A stretch of 64,000 nt of DNA, taken from NCBI GenBank assembly GCA_010279815.1, contig QEOQ01000559.1, forward strand, positions 313,597 to 377,596. The letters are read 5' to 3'. The notes under the pieces were generated by a model, which saw nothing but the letters and a program-made list of their open reading frames with translations, was not told the origin of the DNA and did no database searches. The position numbers and the translations under genes are program-made. Positions 47,689 through 59,194 of this stretch are shown in pieces; the stretch's first letter is position 1; each line of letters opens with the position of its first letter. The DNA comes from Brachionus plicatilis (lineage: Eukaryota; Rotifera; Eurotatoria; Ploima; Brachionidae).

Positions 47689-49449
47689 TCAGATTATGGC
47701 AGTTCTGGCCTTGACCAACAAATCATCAATATAGTTCATATCCGGATAGCCGAACTTGCCACCCGCGTTCAAACTAGTCTTTAGCATCACATCACTATTC
47801 AATTGAACGACATAGTTCGACACTTTTTTCGACCATTCCACCTTGAACAAAATTCCGCTTTTGAGCGCTCGCTTGTAAAACGCCAGTATTTCCATGTGCT
47901 CTTTGACATCGGGCAAGTAGGCCCGCTTCACCAGTCCTTTGTACGGATAGCCAGGCTTGGGATGATTGTCGCTTTGAACGCCGTCAAATATCTCAAACGT
48001 GACCACAATGCTGCGATAGCGTTCATAGCCGGCGCACGGCTCACTAATCTTGCGCACATAAATCTCTCCTTCGCTCACCGGATAATGGTGCTGTTGGCCA
48101 AGTTGGCCGCGACGATTCACCACCCGGACTGGCGATATGGACGAAGTGGACGACGAGGACGACGGCGAGTCAGACGAGTTGGATTTTTGAACACAGCTTA
48201 TGGACAGCTGCTCTCTGGGAATCAGCTCGGAGATCAGTGGGCCCAGCGGGCTCCGAGGCAGCGCCCACAGCGTGTTTGAACACTGATCGCTGTACTCTTT
48301 GAACAGCGAGATCATTTTTGCCACTGTCGCCTCTTCCATTGACACCACGCAAATTTTTTTTGCACCGTCAACTTTTGTGTCTGACAGCTGACTGAAAAAA
48401 TAGTGCACAAAAACTTCCAATGGCAGATCGGATGCGCCGCCAAGTGCACTAGCTGAAACAGGCAGTGCCATCGACTCGTAGACACAAAATTTGTCCGAAT
48501 TGGCCAAGTTGAGTATGTTGGCGAAAGTGGCCTGGATTAAATTCTCCAAGTTTTCCGTGTCTATTTGGTCAGCTCGGCCCATTTTGTCATGGACATGCTG
48601 GCTCCACTGCGGACACACACTGTGAATCACATGCTTGCACCTGAGCTTGCCGCTCGCTTTCGTCTCGCACAGTTCCCCATCCTGCAAATTGGCATCTCTG
48701 CTCTGCAGTATTTTCTTCAAACACTCCTGCATTTGTTTTCCAGCCTTTTCTCTTATACGTCTAGATATGCCATCGCCAGTGTAGCCGGGGTGCAGATTGG
48801 GCTTGGTAAAGTTGACGACCAGGTCTGTGTTTAGCTCAGAACAATCAGCTTTGAACACGTACACTTGACAATTGTTGACACATACACTAAGCTTGTGGGC
48901 ACTGTGTTCATATTTGTCGAGCCAATGGCACGACTGGTCGACTGGCTCGACCACATGGTTCTGGTAGTCGGTGAACATTTGCTCTAGGAGAGCGAACTGG
49001 AACAGCAGTCCGCTGAAGAAGAGCTTTTTTTTAATTTTTCTGAGTCTGAGTCCACTTTTGGCCTCGATTAGCTTGAGGCTTGAGGATTTGTCGGCCGAGA
49101 GTAGGCCGAGTTTGGCGTCGTCTATTTGACAAGTGAGAAAGAGGTGCGAGACTGGCTGTGTGTGATTTAGATGAATGCCGAACTCGGAGCGGATCGAGTC
49201 GGTGATGGAGGCGACTAGCGGCGCAGTGTTCAGCTCGCCTGATCTTAGACTAATGAGGATTGAGCGGTTGCCGTACAGCACAAACACTTGGCGCACATTT
49301 TCGTTGGAGAGGATGAATTGTTTTATTATGGCGTCCTCTTGGTTGATCTGACAGTGTTTGCTTGTGTCCAGCTCCAGATAGACTAGCGAGCTGAGGTGCT
49401 CGGTGTCTGCGTGCAGCACGCTCGTCTCTTTGCTCTCTTCATCTTCCAT
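47689..49449 (-). CDS. Macrodomain plus Deltex C-terminal (DTC) domain protein, no RING, intronless
   Basis: 586 residues from the first in-frame ATG at 49449; the open frame extends upstream only through a TTG. Residues about 1-185 are unassigned (possibly KH/RRM-like, as in PARP14 and DTX3L). Residues about 190-380 form a macrodomain: VVNFTKPNLHPGYTGDGISRRI (split across 211-232), then CETKASGKLRCKHVIHSVCPQW, then SMALPVSASALGG. The Asn-Ala-Ala-Asn motif of hydrolytic macrodomains is changed to NFTK, so a binding role fits better than hydrolysis. A Ser-rich linker (about 422-440) follows. Residues about 478-586 are a DTC domain: NHPKPGYPYKG, AYLPD, then KFGYPDMNYIDDLL. In Deltex ligases the DTC follows a RING and binds ADP-ribose/NAD; here no Cys/His RING is present between the domains. 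The gene is clearly richer in G+C than its surroundings. I infer an ADP-ribose-reading factor linked to ADP-ribosylation/ubiquitin signalling. Confidence 0.8.
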   Translation of the reverse strand: MEDEESKETSVLHADTEHLSSLVYLELDTSKHCQINQEDAIIKQFILSNENVRQVFVLYGNRSILISLRSGELNTAPLVASITDSIRSEFGIHLNHTQPVSHLFLTCQIDDAKLGLLSADKSSSLKLIEAKSGLRLRKIKKKLFFSGLLFQFALLEQMFTDYQNHVVEPVDQSCHWLDKYEHSAHKLSVCVNNCQVYVFKADCSELNTDLVVNFTKPNLHPGYTGDGISRRIREKAGKQMQECLKKILQSRDANLQDGELCETKASGKLRCKHVIHSVCPQWSQHVHDKMGRADQIDTENLENLIQATFANILNLANSDKFCVYESMALPVSASALGGASDLPLEVFVHYFFSQLSDTKVDGAKKICVVSMEEATVAKMISLFKEYSDQCSNTLWALPRSPLGPLISELIPREQLSISCVQKSNSSDSPSSSSSTSSISPVRVVNRRGQLGQQHHYPVSEGEIYVRKISEPCAGYERYRSIVVTFEIFDGVQSDNHPKPGYPYKGLVKRAYLPDVKEHMEILAFYKRALKSGILFKVEWSKKVSNYVVQLNSDVMLKTSLNAGGKFGYPDMNYIDDLLVKARTAII

Positions 49450-49820
49450 TGTGTGTTTGTTGGTTACCAAGCGTTTAATTTTCGTTTTTCTAATTGATTT
49501 TTTTGTTGCCAAATTATCAAAATTTATGTTCAAATCTAGAGTTAAAAAGCGGGCTAAATATACATGTGCAGCAGTTTGACAGAATAATTATTAATGACAG
49601 ATATCACAAATACAGTTTATTTTGAAAGATCAAGAAACGCTTTTTTTTTTTTTTTTGGTTAATTGGTGCCATTGAGAATTTTGGAACAAAAATAAAAATT
49701 TTAAAATTAAATAACTTTTTTACTATGAGTCCAAAAATTGTTCTGTAAAATGTATCAGCTCATACAAACTTTGTGCCATCCAAATTAAGTATCCGCAATA
49801 ACTCTGCAATTTAATTTTAA

Positions 49821-50844
49821 CACCAGAAAGAGCAAAATTTTTTTATACTGAAAAGGCCAAAAAGGGTTTAAAAAACCCACTTTTGGTTTATTTGACACAT
49901 CTAAAATAATAATGACTTAAAATTTTTATTTTTAAATATTTTATATAATATAAAATAAAACTTTATTGGTAAAAAAACTTAAATTTTACTTAAAGTTCAC
50001 GAAATTCAAAACTTTAGTGCTATCTGAATTTACCATTTTTGACTCAAAATTCGTAAATTACGCCCTCGAAAATTTCAAAAAAAAAATTTTTTTGAAGGGG
50101 GCAAAAAAAATATTTTTACACCCAGGGTTCCAAAAATAGCAAACCCTTTAAAAAGTTGTTGTTCTTTAAGACTCAAAATCTTAAAGATAAAACTTAAATA
50201 TATTATAAAAGTATATATATTCTGAAAGAGCATAAAATAGAAAATAAACATAAGTTGAGCACCTAAAAATATCGAATTCTTTAGTTTAATCTAAAAATTC
50301 TAATAAAAGAATTCAAATTTGACAAATTTGTTAAAAATCACATGATTTGAAGAGATTTTTTATGAAAAAAAAGCATTAAAGTAAAAAAGTAAAATCCATA
50401 GATTTGTTCAGAATTTTGTCTAGATTTAAAAAAAAAAAGTCGGGTCATAATTGATCCCTCGGAGGAGATACGATTTAAACCAGAAAAAACACATTTTTTT
50501 CCTTTTTTTAGCCAACAAAAACCGACACACTCTTTTTTTTTTTCTAAATTACATTAACATGTAGAGAATTTTATGCTCTTTCAGAATATATATACTTTTA
50601 TAGTATATTTAAGTTTTATCTTTGAGATTTTGAGTCTTAAAGAACAACAACCTTTTAAAGGGTTTGCTATTTTTGGAACTCTGGGTGTAAAAAATTTTTT
50701 TTTTGCCCCCTTCAAAAAAATTTTTTTTTTGAAATTTTCGAGGGCGTTGACTACGAATTTTGAGTCAAAAATGGTAAATTCAGATAGCACTAAAGTTTTG
50801 AATTTCGCGAACTTTAATTATAGCAGAATTTGAGATTGGGTTTT
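49821..50844. mobile_element. TTAA-flanked inverted-repeat element (left copy) containing a giant palindrome
   Basis: Begins after TTAA (49817-49820) with CACCAGAAAGAGC, matching the end of the next element. It contains GGGTTTAAAAAACCC and a TTATTGGTAAAAAAACTTAAATT block that recurs inverted at about 50930-50965. TTAA target duplication is the hallmark of piggyBac-type insertion; no transposase is present here. Confidence 0.45.
49990..50818. repeat. Palindrome with 245-base arms and a 330-base loop
   Basis: Left arm 49990-50236 and right arm 50570-50818 are near-perfect reverse complements, including the landmarks TGACTCAAAATTCGTA, CCCTCGAAAATTTC, CACCCAGGGTTCC and TATATATTCTGAAAGAGC. The RNA would form a hairpin of about 245 base pairs. 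The loop holds no open frame. Confidence 0.85.
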
Positions 50845-50984
50845 TTAACACTAGAGAGGCCAAATTTTTTTTATACCATAACAGCTCAAAGTGGGTTTTA
50901 TAAAACTCATTTTTAAATTCTGCTATAATTAAGTCAAATTTAAGTTTTTTTACCAATAAAGTTTTATTTTATGTTAAATATGGT

Positions 50985-52003
50985 TTGATTTTTTGTGTTT
51001 GAATTACAAAATGTATCCAATGCTGAAATAACATTGAAAAAGTGCGATGTTTCAAATATTTTTTTCAGTTTCAAATGAAAGCATTTTAATATTTGAAATT
51101 AAACACTCCATCGGATCTTCTGATAAATTTCCTAGATGACATAAAGCTTGATAACATAGAAGTTCGTTTAAATAAACTATTTATAAAACATCTCAAAAAT
51201 AGTGTTATCTTCAATAATACACTTACTATTGATTTAATCAAAGAATATGTCAGTGCTTTTGTTAACAGCTCAAGACCCTGTAAGAAAAAAACACCATTAT
51301 GTAATATATGGAATGAATTCAGTGAATGGTTAAATGATAAGGGTTTATCTCTCTGATTTTCAATCTTTCATTAAAAATTGTAAAAATTGTAAAAAAAAAA
51401 AAATAAAAAAAACTTGCTATCGTTTTTCCAGTAATTTTCTATTTCATTCTTTTTTGTACTTTATTTTTCAAAAAAATTTTTTATGTTTTTTTGATTCATT
51501 TAAAAAATTTTAATTTTTTTTACTTATCTAATGGCAGAAGGAGTTTTATTACTCAGAGCCATTTCAAATTTAAATAAAAAAAAAAAAAATTAAACACTTT
51601 AGTGAAATAGAATGAGTTTTATTTTTATAATTATTCAACTAAAAGATGAACCATAGTTCACCTAACTGAACCGAAAAACTTTGTTTTTTTCTTTAAAAAT
51701 TTAGACTTAAGTGATAATTGTAATTCATTTGATGCATATTAACAAATACTCAATTTATAAAAAATGGATAACAAAGCGTAGATAATTTTTTTTAAACTTC
51801 AAATACTTTCTTAAATATCAACAAAGTACAAATCCCAAGTCAAAATTTAAAAAAAAACAAGTTTTTCATGCTTGAAATATTAACTTAAAATTATTTTTTT
51901 ATTTGAAACTGAAAAAAATTTTTGAAATATCAAACTTTTTCAATGTTATTTCAACATTGGATACATTTTGTAATTCAAACACAAAAATTAAACCATATAT
52001 TAT
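50985..52003. mobile_element. Nested inverted-repeat element, 1.0 kb, dispersed family
   Basis: Terminal inverted repeats of about 110 bases (50995-51095 and 51876-51995) contain CATTGAAAAAGTGCGATG / CAATGTTATTTCAACATTGG. Pieces of the same family are at 14690-15345 and 41587-41715. It contains the open frame at 51093-51356. Confidence 0.55.
51093..51356 (+). pseudogene. Short unrecognised ORF inside a nested transposable element
   Basis: 87 residues, starting in or beside the left terminal repeat. It has helical character with a conserved-looking RPCKKKTPLCNIWNEFSEWL stretch. It may be a fragment of the element's own protein; I do not recognise the family. Confidence 0.35.
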
Positions 52004-55000
52004 ATTACATATTTATAAATAAAAATTGTATGTCATTATTATTTTAGATGTGTCAAATAGACAAAAAATGTTAGTGGGTTTTTTAAACCCACTTGGGACT
52101 TTTATGTATATTTTTTTTGTTGACATTAAATAATAATAATTTTTAAACAAGAACATTAAAATTATAAATTTTATGCAATTTCAGATTGAAGAACAAAAAA
52201 TTTTTTAAAGTTTTAATTTTTTTCCAAAAGTTCATTAAAAAAAAAGCCTTTTTTTTTCAAAAAACTCGTGGCCCTTCTAGTGTTAATACATTAAGTGTTT
52301 TGCAGACTTAATCTGGGTGGTACAAAGCTTTTATAAGCTGATTACTTTTGAAGAACAATTTTTAGACTCTTGGCAAAAAAGTTATTTCATTTTAAAATTT
52401 TTATTTTTGTTCCAAAATTTACAATGCTTAATTGGACCTAAATTGTAATAGAATAGAAATTGAACCTGAATTGTTTAAAAGTCACAAGTCTTGAGTCAAG
52501 ACCAAGACAAAGATTTTAATTTGAAACAAAAAAAATTAAAGTAATTTCGCGGTTTGTCCTTAAAAAGGCGGAATGCGGAATTTGCCCAAAATTTTTCAAA
52601 AAAAAATTCTGCAAAATTACCTACTAAAAAGCAGAATTTCAGTTTTTTAGTAGATTTTTCGGAATTCCAGCGGAATTTGTCGTGCGGAATCTAAAAAACA
52701 TTAATATTTGAAAATAAAATGCCAATTCTTGAGGCATTTCATCATTGTGATAAATCTGTCGGCTGTGATATTAAAAATAAATTGATAATTTTGAAAAATT
52801 TGAAAATTCTTAACGTAAAAATAAAAAAAATTGTAAATCTAATAATCAAGTATTGTTTCTATCAATATTCGTTCTATCCTTCTAAATTAAAAGATTTATT
52901 TAATTTTTGCTTTTGTCTACATTCAAAAATTTAAGCTTAAAAATATTAAACATTTACTTAAAAATTAATTGCTAATTATTTAAATAAAAAAGGTGTTCAA
53001 TTTAATAAAAATTTTTTACAAAAGTTTTTGGTCCAAACTTCACAACCGCATAAACCAAATTAAAATTAAATAAAAATTAAATCTGGACATTCACTCCTTC
53101 TACCTTATTTAGTTTCTCTTATTAGAAAAATAAACTTATCCCATATGTTCTACTCCATTAGTTGTAAAGTTATGTTTGACAAGATGATAAAAATCTGTTA
53201 CTAGTTCCTGTTCATGTTTATCAAATGAAATCAAAATATGATTTTTTGGTAATTTTTAAAAAGTAAAATTTGAAAATTAATTACAGAAAAAAAAATAAAG
53301 TGAAATAAAATTTAATTAAAATTAAGATTGACAAATTGAAATAAAGAGAGATAGTTTATATTTATTTAAATATTTGAAGGTTCAGGAAAAAAGAAGAAAT
53401 TGCTAGGTAGCAATTACACTTTGTTTATATTATTCTTTCACTTCTATTAATTGATTTTCAGAAAAAAATATCATAAGAATGTAAGTAATTCAAAATACAG
53501 CATTTGGGTTTATTCTAAAACTAAAATATTTGTGGTTTTTGCCCATTGAAAATACTTAATCAAAAATTTAGAGAAAAAATATCGCTAAAATGTGTTATGT
53601 CATTTTCTTTTAATTAATTTTTTTTGTGTCATACAAAAAAAAAAAACAGAAAAATAATATATCGAATAATAAAAAACAAACTAATCAAAATTTTTGAAAA
53701 ATAAAAAAAAATACTGAATTTTAGTGACTATCATCAATAAATTGCTCGAAGAATTTTATTTGAATAACTTTTTTAAACAAAGTCATAACACTAATATCCG
53801 AATTACTTTTAGAAAAAAATTTAAATGATTTTTTAGATCAGAAAGTAAAAAATTTTTAGCTTTCTGATTTTGAATAATATTTTCCTTTTGCTTTTTAATT
53901 AAAAAAATATTCAATTTAGCCCATTCTGTGAAAATATTTCTTCCCTACACTCGTACCTTTTTCCTATTTAATCTGGCATATAAAACAAAAAAACTCTCTT
54001 TGAAATTTAATTATAAAACTCTCTCGAAAAATATAAAGAATTAATCTATAGATGAGAATTTTTTAATTATCTTGATTTTTTTTTTGAAGCTAAATAAAAA
54101 TAAAATTGTATTCTAAATTTTTATTTTCAAAGAATAAATGGAAATTACGCTAAAAAATTAATTTTGAACAGAATTATCTTTAATTTATTATCAAAATTTC
54201 GAATACTAATTATCTTTCAATAATAAAATCTATAAATTGATAAAAAATAATCAAATTTATTACTTTAAATATTTATCTTTTATTTTTCCTAAATAAATTT
54301 TCATAAATTGTGATTAAAAATGAATTTATTAAAAATTCCTCTGATCTCAATTTGAAAAAAGTGATTTTGATATGTCGTTTTGAAAATTTTAAATTTTCCA
54401 AAATATAATTTGTCTAAAATAATAGATTTTAGAAAATTTTCAAATTGCTAATGACATTAATTTCTCGAGCAAAAAGAGCCCACAGGCTTTAATTTCTCTA
54501 ACCCAGACAAAAATTTTCGCCCAAAGTATTAAAAAAAAATTTGGATTATTTTAATTACAAATTTTGTCAGGCTTCAATTAATGATCATTAAAAATTTAAC
54601 CAAACTTCAAAAAATTCAAAACGAATAAATTTGAATTTTACTTTTTTTTAAATTTAATCACAAACTTTTTTTTTACTACGGCTTTAGTTGAATAAAATGA
54701 TTATTTTAGCTTTGTTTAAGGTTTATTTTAAAAAAGTAAAATATAGAAAACAATTTTTACCATAAAACTGAATATAATAAAAGTTAAAATCATTAAAAAA
54801 ATTGGGAAATTGAAGCCCCTTTCTATTTGATTTCTACATTTTTTATTGTTTTTGTATTTTTTAGTTTTTTAAAAATGTTTTCTGAAAAAAATACATTATT
54901 TTGTGAATATTACGTAATTTTAGATAAATTTTGAGTTAAAAAAATTATGCCCATTACAGCTAACTAATTAATTTTTAATATTAATAAAAATAAATTACAG

Positions 55001-55689
55001 TGAAATTAATATAAATTATTTTAAAAAATAATAAAACTATAAAAATTTAATATTTAAGTTAAATTTACAAAAATTTAAAAAAAAATAAATTTAAAGTTAA
55101 AGAAATATAACTAAATCTGAAAAAATAAAGGTGTCCAGGTTTAGGGATAAAGGTAATAGAATAGAATAATAGAATAATTGAATAAATAAAAAAGTTCAAT
55201 TAATGAATAGTATAATAGTAGAATAAGTTAAAAAATTCAAAAGTTGAATAATTGAATTGAGCATATAAAATAATAATTAAAAAATGATAATTGTAAAATT
55301 GAAAAAAACAAAAAGTTGTTCATTAGTCCAGCAATTTTTTTCAACTGATTGTCGGACATCAATCAAGCACTTTTCATGGATCAGTTTAACAGAGCATATT
55401 TTTTGACTCAAATCTACTGATGAAATCAAATATGCATATTTAATTTTTTTTTTTTTTAATCTTATTACTCTACATCGCCTTCAAGGCGTTCATTGAAATA
55501 AATAAATAAATAAAATATTCAAACTAATATTCGAATAAAAATAAAATTTGAATTTATTTTTGGATATTAATGTTTTTAAAAAATATTCTTGAAAATTTAT
55601 TTATTATAATTAAAATTTGAAAAAGAAAATTTTTGAATCAAAAACTGAGTACAATAAACATTCAATAAACATTTTTTTTATTTGATAAT

Positions 55690-55824
55690 AAAAAATAATC
55701 AACTGAGACCATGGATTCCTTTAAAATCAAATACGACCATTTTCAATTAAGACGACCGCTTTGAGGGGCATCCCTGCGAGTTATCTCGCCACGCGGTCTT
55801 ACTACTACTACTACTACTACTACT
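55690..55824 (+). repeat. SINE 3' end with (ACT)n tail
   Basis: A block richer in G+C (CGACCGCTTTGAGGGGCATC, GTTATCTCGCCACGCGGTCT) ends in about eight ACT units (55801-55824). The tail type matches the minus-strand SINE at 13569-14000. The tRNA-like head is missing, as expected for a 5'-truncated copy. Confidence 0.55.
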
Positions 55825-56312
55825 AAATCAAAAAATTAATCGAAAAAAAATTTAAAGAGGTTTTTCAAAAACAGAGAAAAAAAAATAAAGAATTAACAAA
55901 AAAAATAATGTAAAATAATCAAAACATATAAAAATCATAAAAATATAGAAAAATAAAATTTTTTTTGTAAAACATACGAATCTTTTTTTTTAACCGAAAT
56001 TTTTCTTTCAAGAATTGATTAGATACATTTAAAAAAATCAAGCTCAATTTAGAAAACAATCTAAATTTATTTTATAGAATTCTACATTTTATTTTTCTAC
56101 TTTTTGATATTTCCATATTAAATAAAATTCTGTATTTTTTCATTCTATATTTTTTTTCTATGTTTTGATAAATCCCCAAAGTTTAAATACAAATAAACTT
56201 AATTGAATTTGATTTGGATACTAACAATGTGCCGATTTCCTCTTCTTCGCCATAAGAGTACTAAAAACAAAATATTACAAATATTTTATTCATTTTCAAA
56301 ATTTTTAAATTA

Positions 56313-56679
56313 ATGGCTAAATTTATGGCAAAATGTTATTTATTGTACATTTTTATATTTTTATATTTTTACATTTTTACATTTTTGAGAGAAGAAAAAA
56401 AAATCTCAAAATCAAAAAATCTAAAAAAATTTTCATTCAAGAAAAGTAATAATAAATTCGCAATTACTTAAAAAGGAGTTTTAGAAAAATTTAAATGTAA
56501 AAACCAAGGATAATTTTTTGAAAATCCCTTTTAATTAATTGCGAATTTATTATAACTTTTCTTGAATGAAAATTTTTTTAGATTTTTTGATTTTGGGATT
56601 TTTTTTTCTTCTCTCAAAAATGTAAAAATGTAAAAATATAAAAATGTACAATAAATAACATTTTGCCAAATTTATCCAT
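56313..56679. repeat. Long near-perfect hairpin, about 150-base arms
   Basis: Left arm 56313-56468 and right arm 56532-56679 are reverse complements with only a few mismatches, around a loop of about 63 bases. Landmarks are TTATTTATTGTACATTTTTA, TTTTGAGAGAAGAAAAAAAA and TTTTCATTCAAGAAAAGT. No coding sequence; probably a foldback MITE. Confidence 0.85.
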
Positions 56680-58480
56680 AAATCAAGTTGCTTTTAAAAT
56701 TTAAGTTAAGTTCAAATTATAATTTAAAAATAGGTACTTTTGAAATTTAATCTAAAAAATAAATATAAACAAATTAATAATTCAAATTAATCTTAAATTC
56801 AAGATGTTATTATAAAAAACTTCTTTTTCAATTGTCATTTCAAATTTTGCATTAATTCAAGTTTCAATTTTTGTTCATAATTAGATTTCATCATTACTCA
56901 ATTCTTAACCTTCTAGGTTTTTGTTTGGAAACAGATAATATTATGTGGAAATTATTCAAAAAATACTATTTAAAATTTTTAATACTATTTAAAATTATTA
57001 ATTCATATGGAATGATTACAGATAAGAAAATTTTATAGACGTTCTCTCAAAAATTGGATAAAAACCGAAAGAAATTGTGCCAAGCATATTCAGTCTGTTT
57101 CTTAAATTTTTCATAATTAAAAAAATTGAATGATTTGAATAGTCTTTGTTTAATTAGAAAAACAAATGAATGGATTTTCATTTTAATCTCTTTAATTTTG
57201 AGAATAAAAAGTTTAGTCGAGAAAAAAATGTTTCAAAAGTATAATCATAACCAGAGACTGTCTAAATACTGATATAAATAATTTAAAAATATAAAGCATA
57301 TTCTTTATTATTTTTCAATGTAAAAATTGAAACATGATTTTTTAAACAATGCATATTATTTTTTTTTTAAATAAATGAGAAAAAAAATAATTAAGTTACA
57401 TTCTATTTTAAATTTAATTCCTTTTGAAAAAAGTAAAAACTTGCCATATTTAACAAAAAAGCTAAATTTGACTTTTTCAGAAACAAGAAGAATAAGAGAG
57501 AGTTGTAAAGGATAAGAAAAAAATGACTGACGTCTTTAAAAACAACCATGCAAGTTTATATCTTCCGGCACCCAGACAACATAAATTTATAATGAAGATC
57601 AGTAAAGCGTTTGGAACACACAGAGAGATTAAGAATTGATAGTTGAATATTTTACATCAGATGTCTTAATGATGTTAAAGAATACAATTAAAAATTTTTA
57701 AAATTTTTTAAAATCTTGTAAAATTTGTTCTATTTTATGTGATTCAAAATTTATTTCATGTGGTAATTGTCAATTATCTTTTCATTTAAAATGTGTAAAT
57801 AGAACCTATGTACCAATCAGACTTGTTTATAAGTCACAGTTTTAAGTCTAAGTCAAAGTTATGACTTAAAAAAATTTTTTAACTTTGACTTTCAAAATTT
57901 TTATTTGAATTTATATATCAAAATTTCAAATTGGCACCAAAATTTTTATCAATGTCTGCTTCATTTGGACCAGTTGAAAGAATTTTTTCATAATTTGGTT
58001 TCATTAACAGGCTATTCATTACCTGTATATCCTAAAGTTTATTTTCTTGTCCAAAAATTTTATTTTTCGCTAAAAAAAAAAATCATAGTTGAGCAAAAAT
58101 ATTTTTTTTTATTATTACTTTATTGTCATAATTTATTACTAAATATTGTGCTTATTTAATCTAAATTCAAAATTACAATTTTGTGTACAAAAATTTTTTT
58201 CATTGCAAAAAATGTTTAATTCGAAATGTCTTGTAGTTGAGTTTCAAACGTTCTATTGATTAAAAATTATTGATTTGAGAATTAAATCTAATTGTACAAT
58301 AATTGTTATTAAAATATAAAGTAAGAATTTTCAGATATATCGTAAATTGCTACAAAAATATAAATTATAAATTATAAAAAAATGTTGATTTTTAAAAAAA
58401 AAATGCAAAGAATACAAAATATCATACTAAGGTACAAAAGCAGATTTGATTAAAAGATTAAACGATTATAAAAAAAAAAA

Positions 58481-59100
58481 AATGATTCCGTACCCCAACC
58501 CGATCCCGAACTCGAATCCGAACCAGAAACAGAAAAAGATGATGAATTTAGTGATGTGCCGATTAAAAGACCATCAACTGAAATCGAATCTGATGAGGAA
58601 ATAATTGAGGAAATAAATGAAAATGGCAAACGAGTAAAAGTCAGATGGATGGAGTAGTTGAAAGAAAGTTTAGTACTAATTATAATGTCAAATAAGATAC
58701 ATGGAAAATGGCTCATGAATTTTTGGAATCATCCGATTCTATAATAAAAAAATTTGGGAAAAATTCAAATATGTTTATTTTATCGAAAAAAGCGAATGAA
58801 CATTTAATAAATAGTGATTTTATTAACAAAAATTACCGCAAAATTAAAAATTTAGACTTTGATTTGTTATTTAAAATTGCAACAGAGATCAATATTATCG
58901 AGTTTAATTCAGATTCATGGGCTAATAGTAAATGTAGTTGTTGTTATTATTTGAAAAATTATCATTGTTATCATCTTATTGTTTTGGCTGTGAATCAAGA
59001 ATTGATTACCATACCGACTCGATACATCAGTGTTGCAATTGAGCCTAAAAAGAAGGCTGGAAAGGTTTCTAAAGCAAAAAAGGCTTTACAAAGGCAATAA
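58481..59100 (+). pseudogene. MULE-type transposase remnant: acidic N-terminus and SWIM-finger C-terminus
   Basis: 58481-58656 codes for an acidic Pro/Glu/Asp-rich segment ending KRVKVRWME and a stop. 58708-59100 codes for 130 residues with WANSKCSCCYYLKNYHCYH, a SWIM motif, and a basic KKKAGKVSKAKKALQRQ tail common to such transposases. The DDE core between them is deleted. TTAGTACTAA repeats at about 58668 and 59172 match those beyond 62574. Confidence 0.65.
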
Positions 59101-59194
59101 TTTTTTTTTTAGATTTGTATATTAATTAATTAAAATAGACATAAAATAAATTTTTTGATTGACTGTAATCTAGTACTAAATGAATTTAATACTA

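Larger units (their letters stand above)
50849..52282. mobile_element. TTAA-flanked inverted-repeat element (right copy), 1.43 kb
   Basis: TTAA at 50845-50848 and at 52283-52286 flank terminal repeats CACTAGAGAGGCCA and (complement) CACTAGAAGGGCCA. TTAA duplication suggests the piggyBac superfamily. A second element (50985-52003) is nested inside. Confidence 0.6.
52290..58440. other. Gene-poor repeat region, 6.1 kb
   Basis: No supported gene. Includes the hairpin at 56313-56679, SINE-like tails at 55480-55515 and 55690-55824, a TTCAAGGCG/CGCCTT stem at 55478-55490, and AATAG-type low-complexity sequence at 55155-55250. 54800-54830 (GGGAAATTGAAGCCCC) resembles 6829-6845. Confidence 0.5.

Noticed and set aside
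47803..48834. Plus-strand and alternate-frame ORFs within the macrodomain-DTC gene
   Set aside because: Shadow frames in a stretch richer in G+C; no recognisable protein.
49450..49533. In-frame N-terminal extension of the macrodomain-DTC protein
   Set aside because: It begins with TTG and has no upstream ATG; the first ATG is at 49449.
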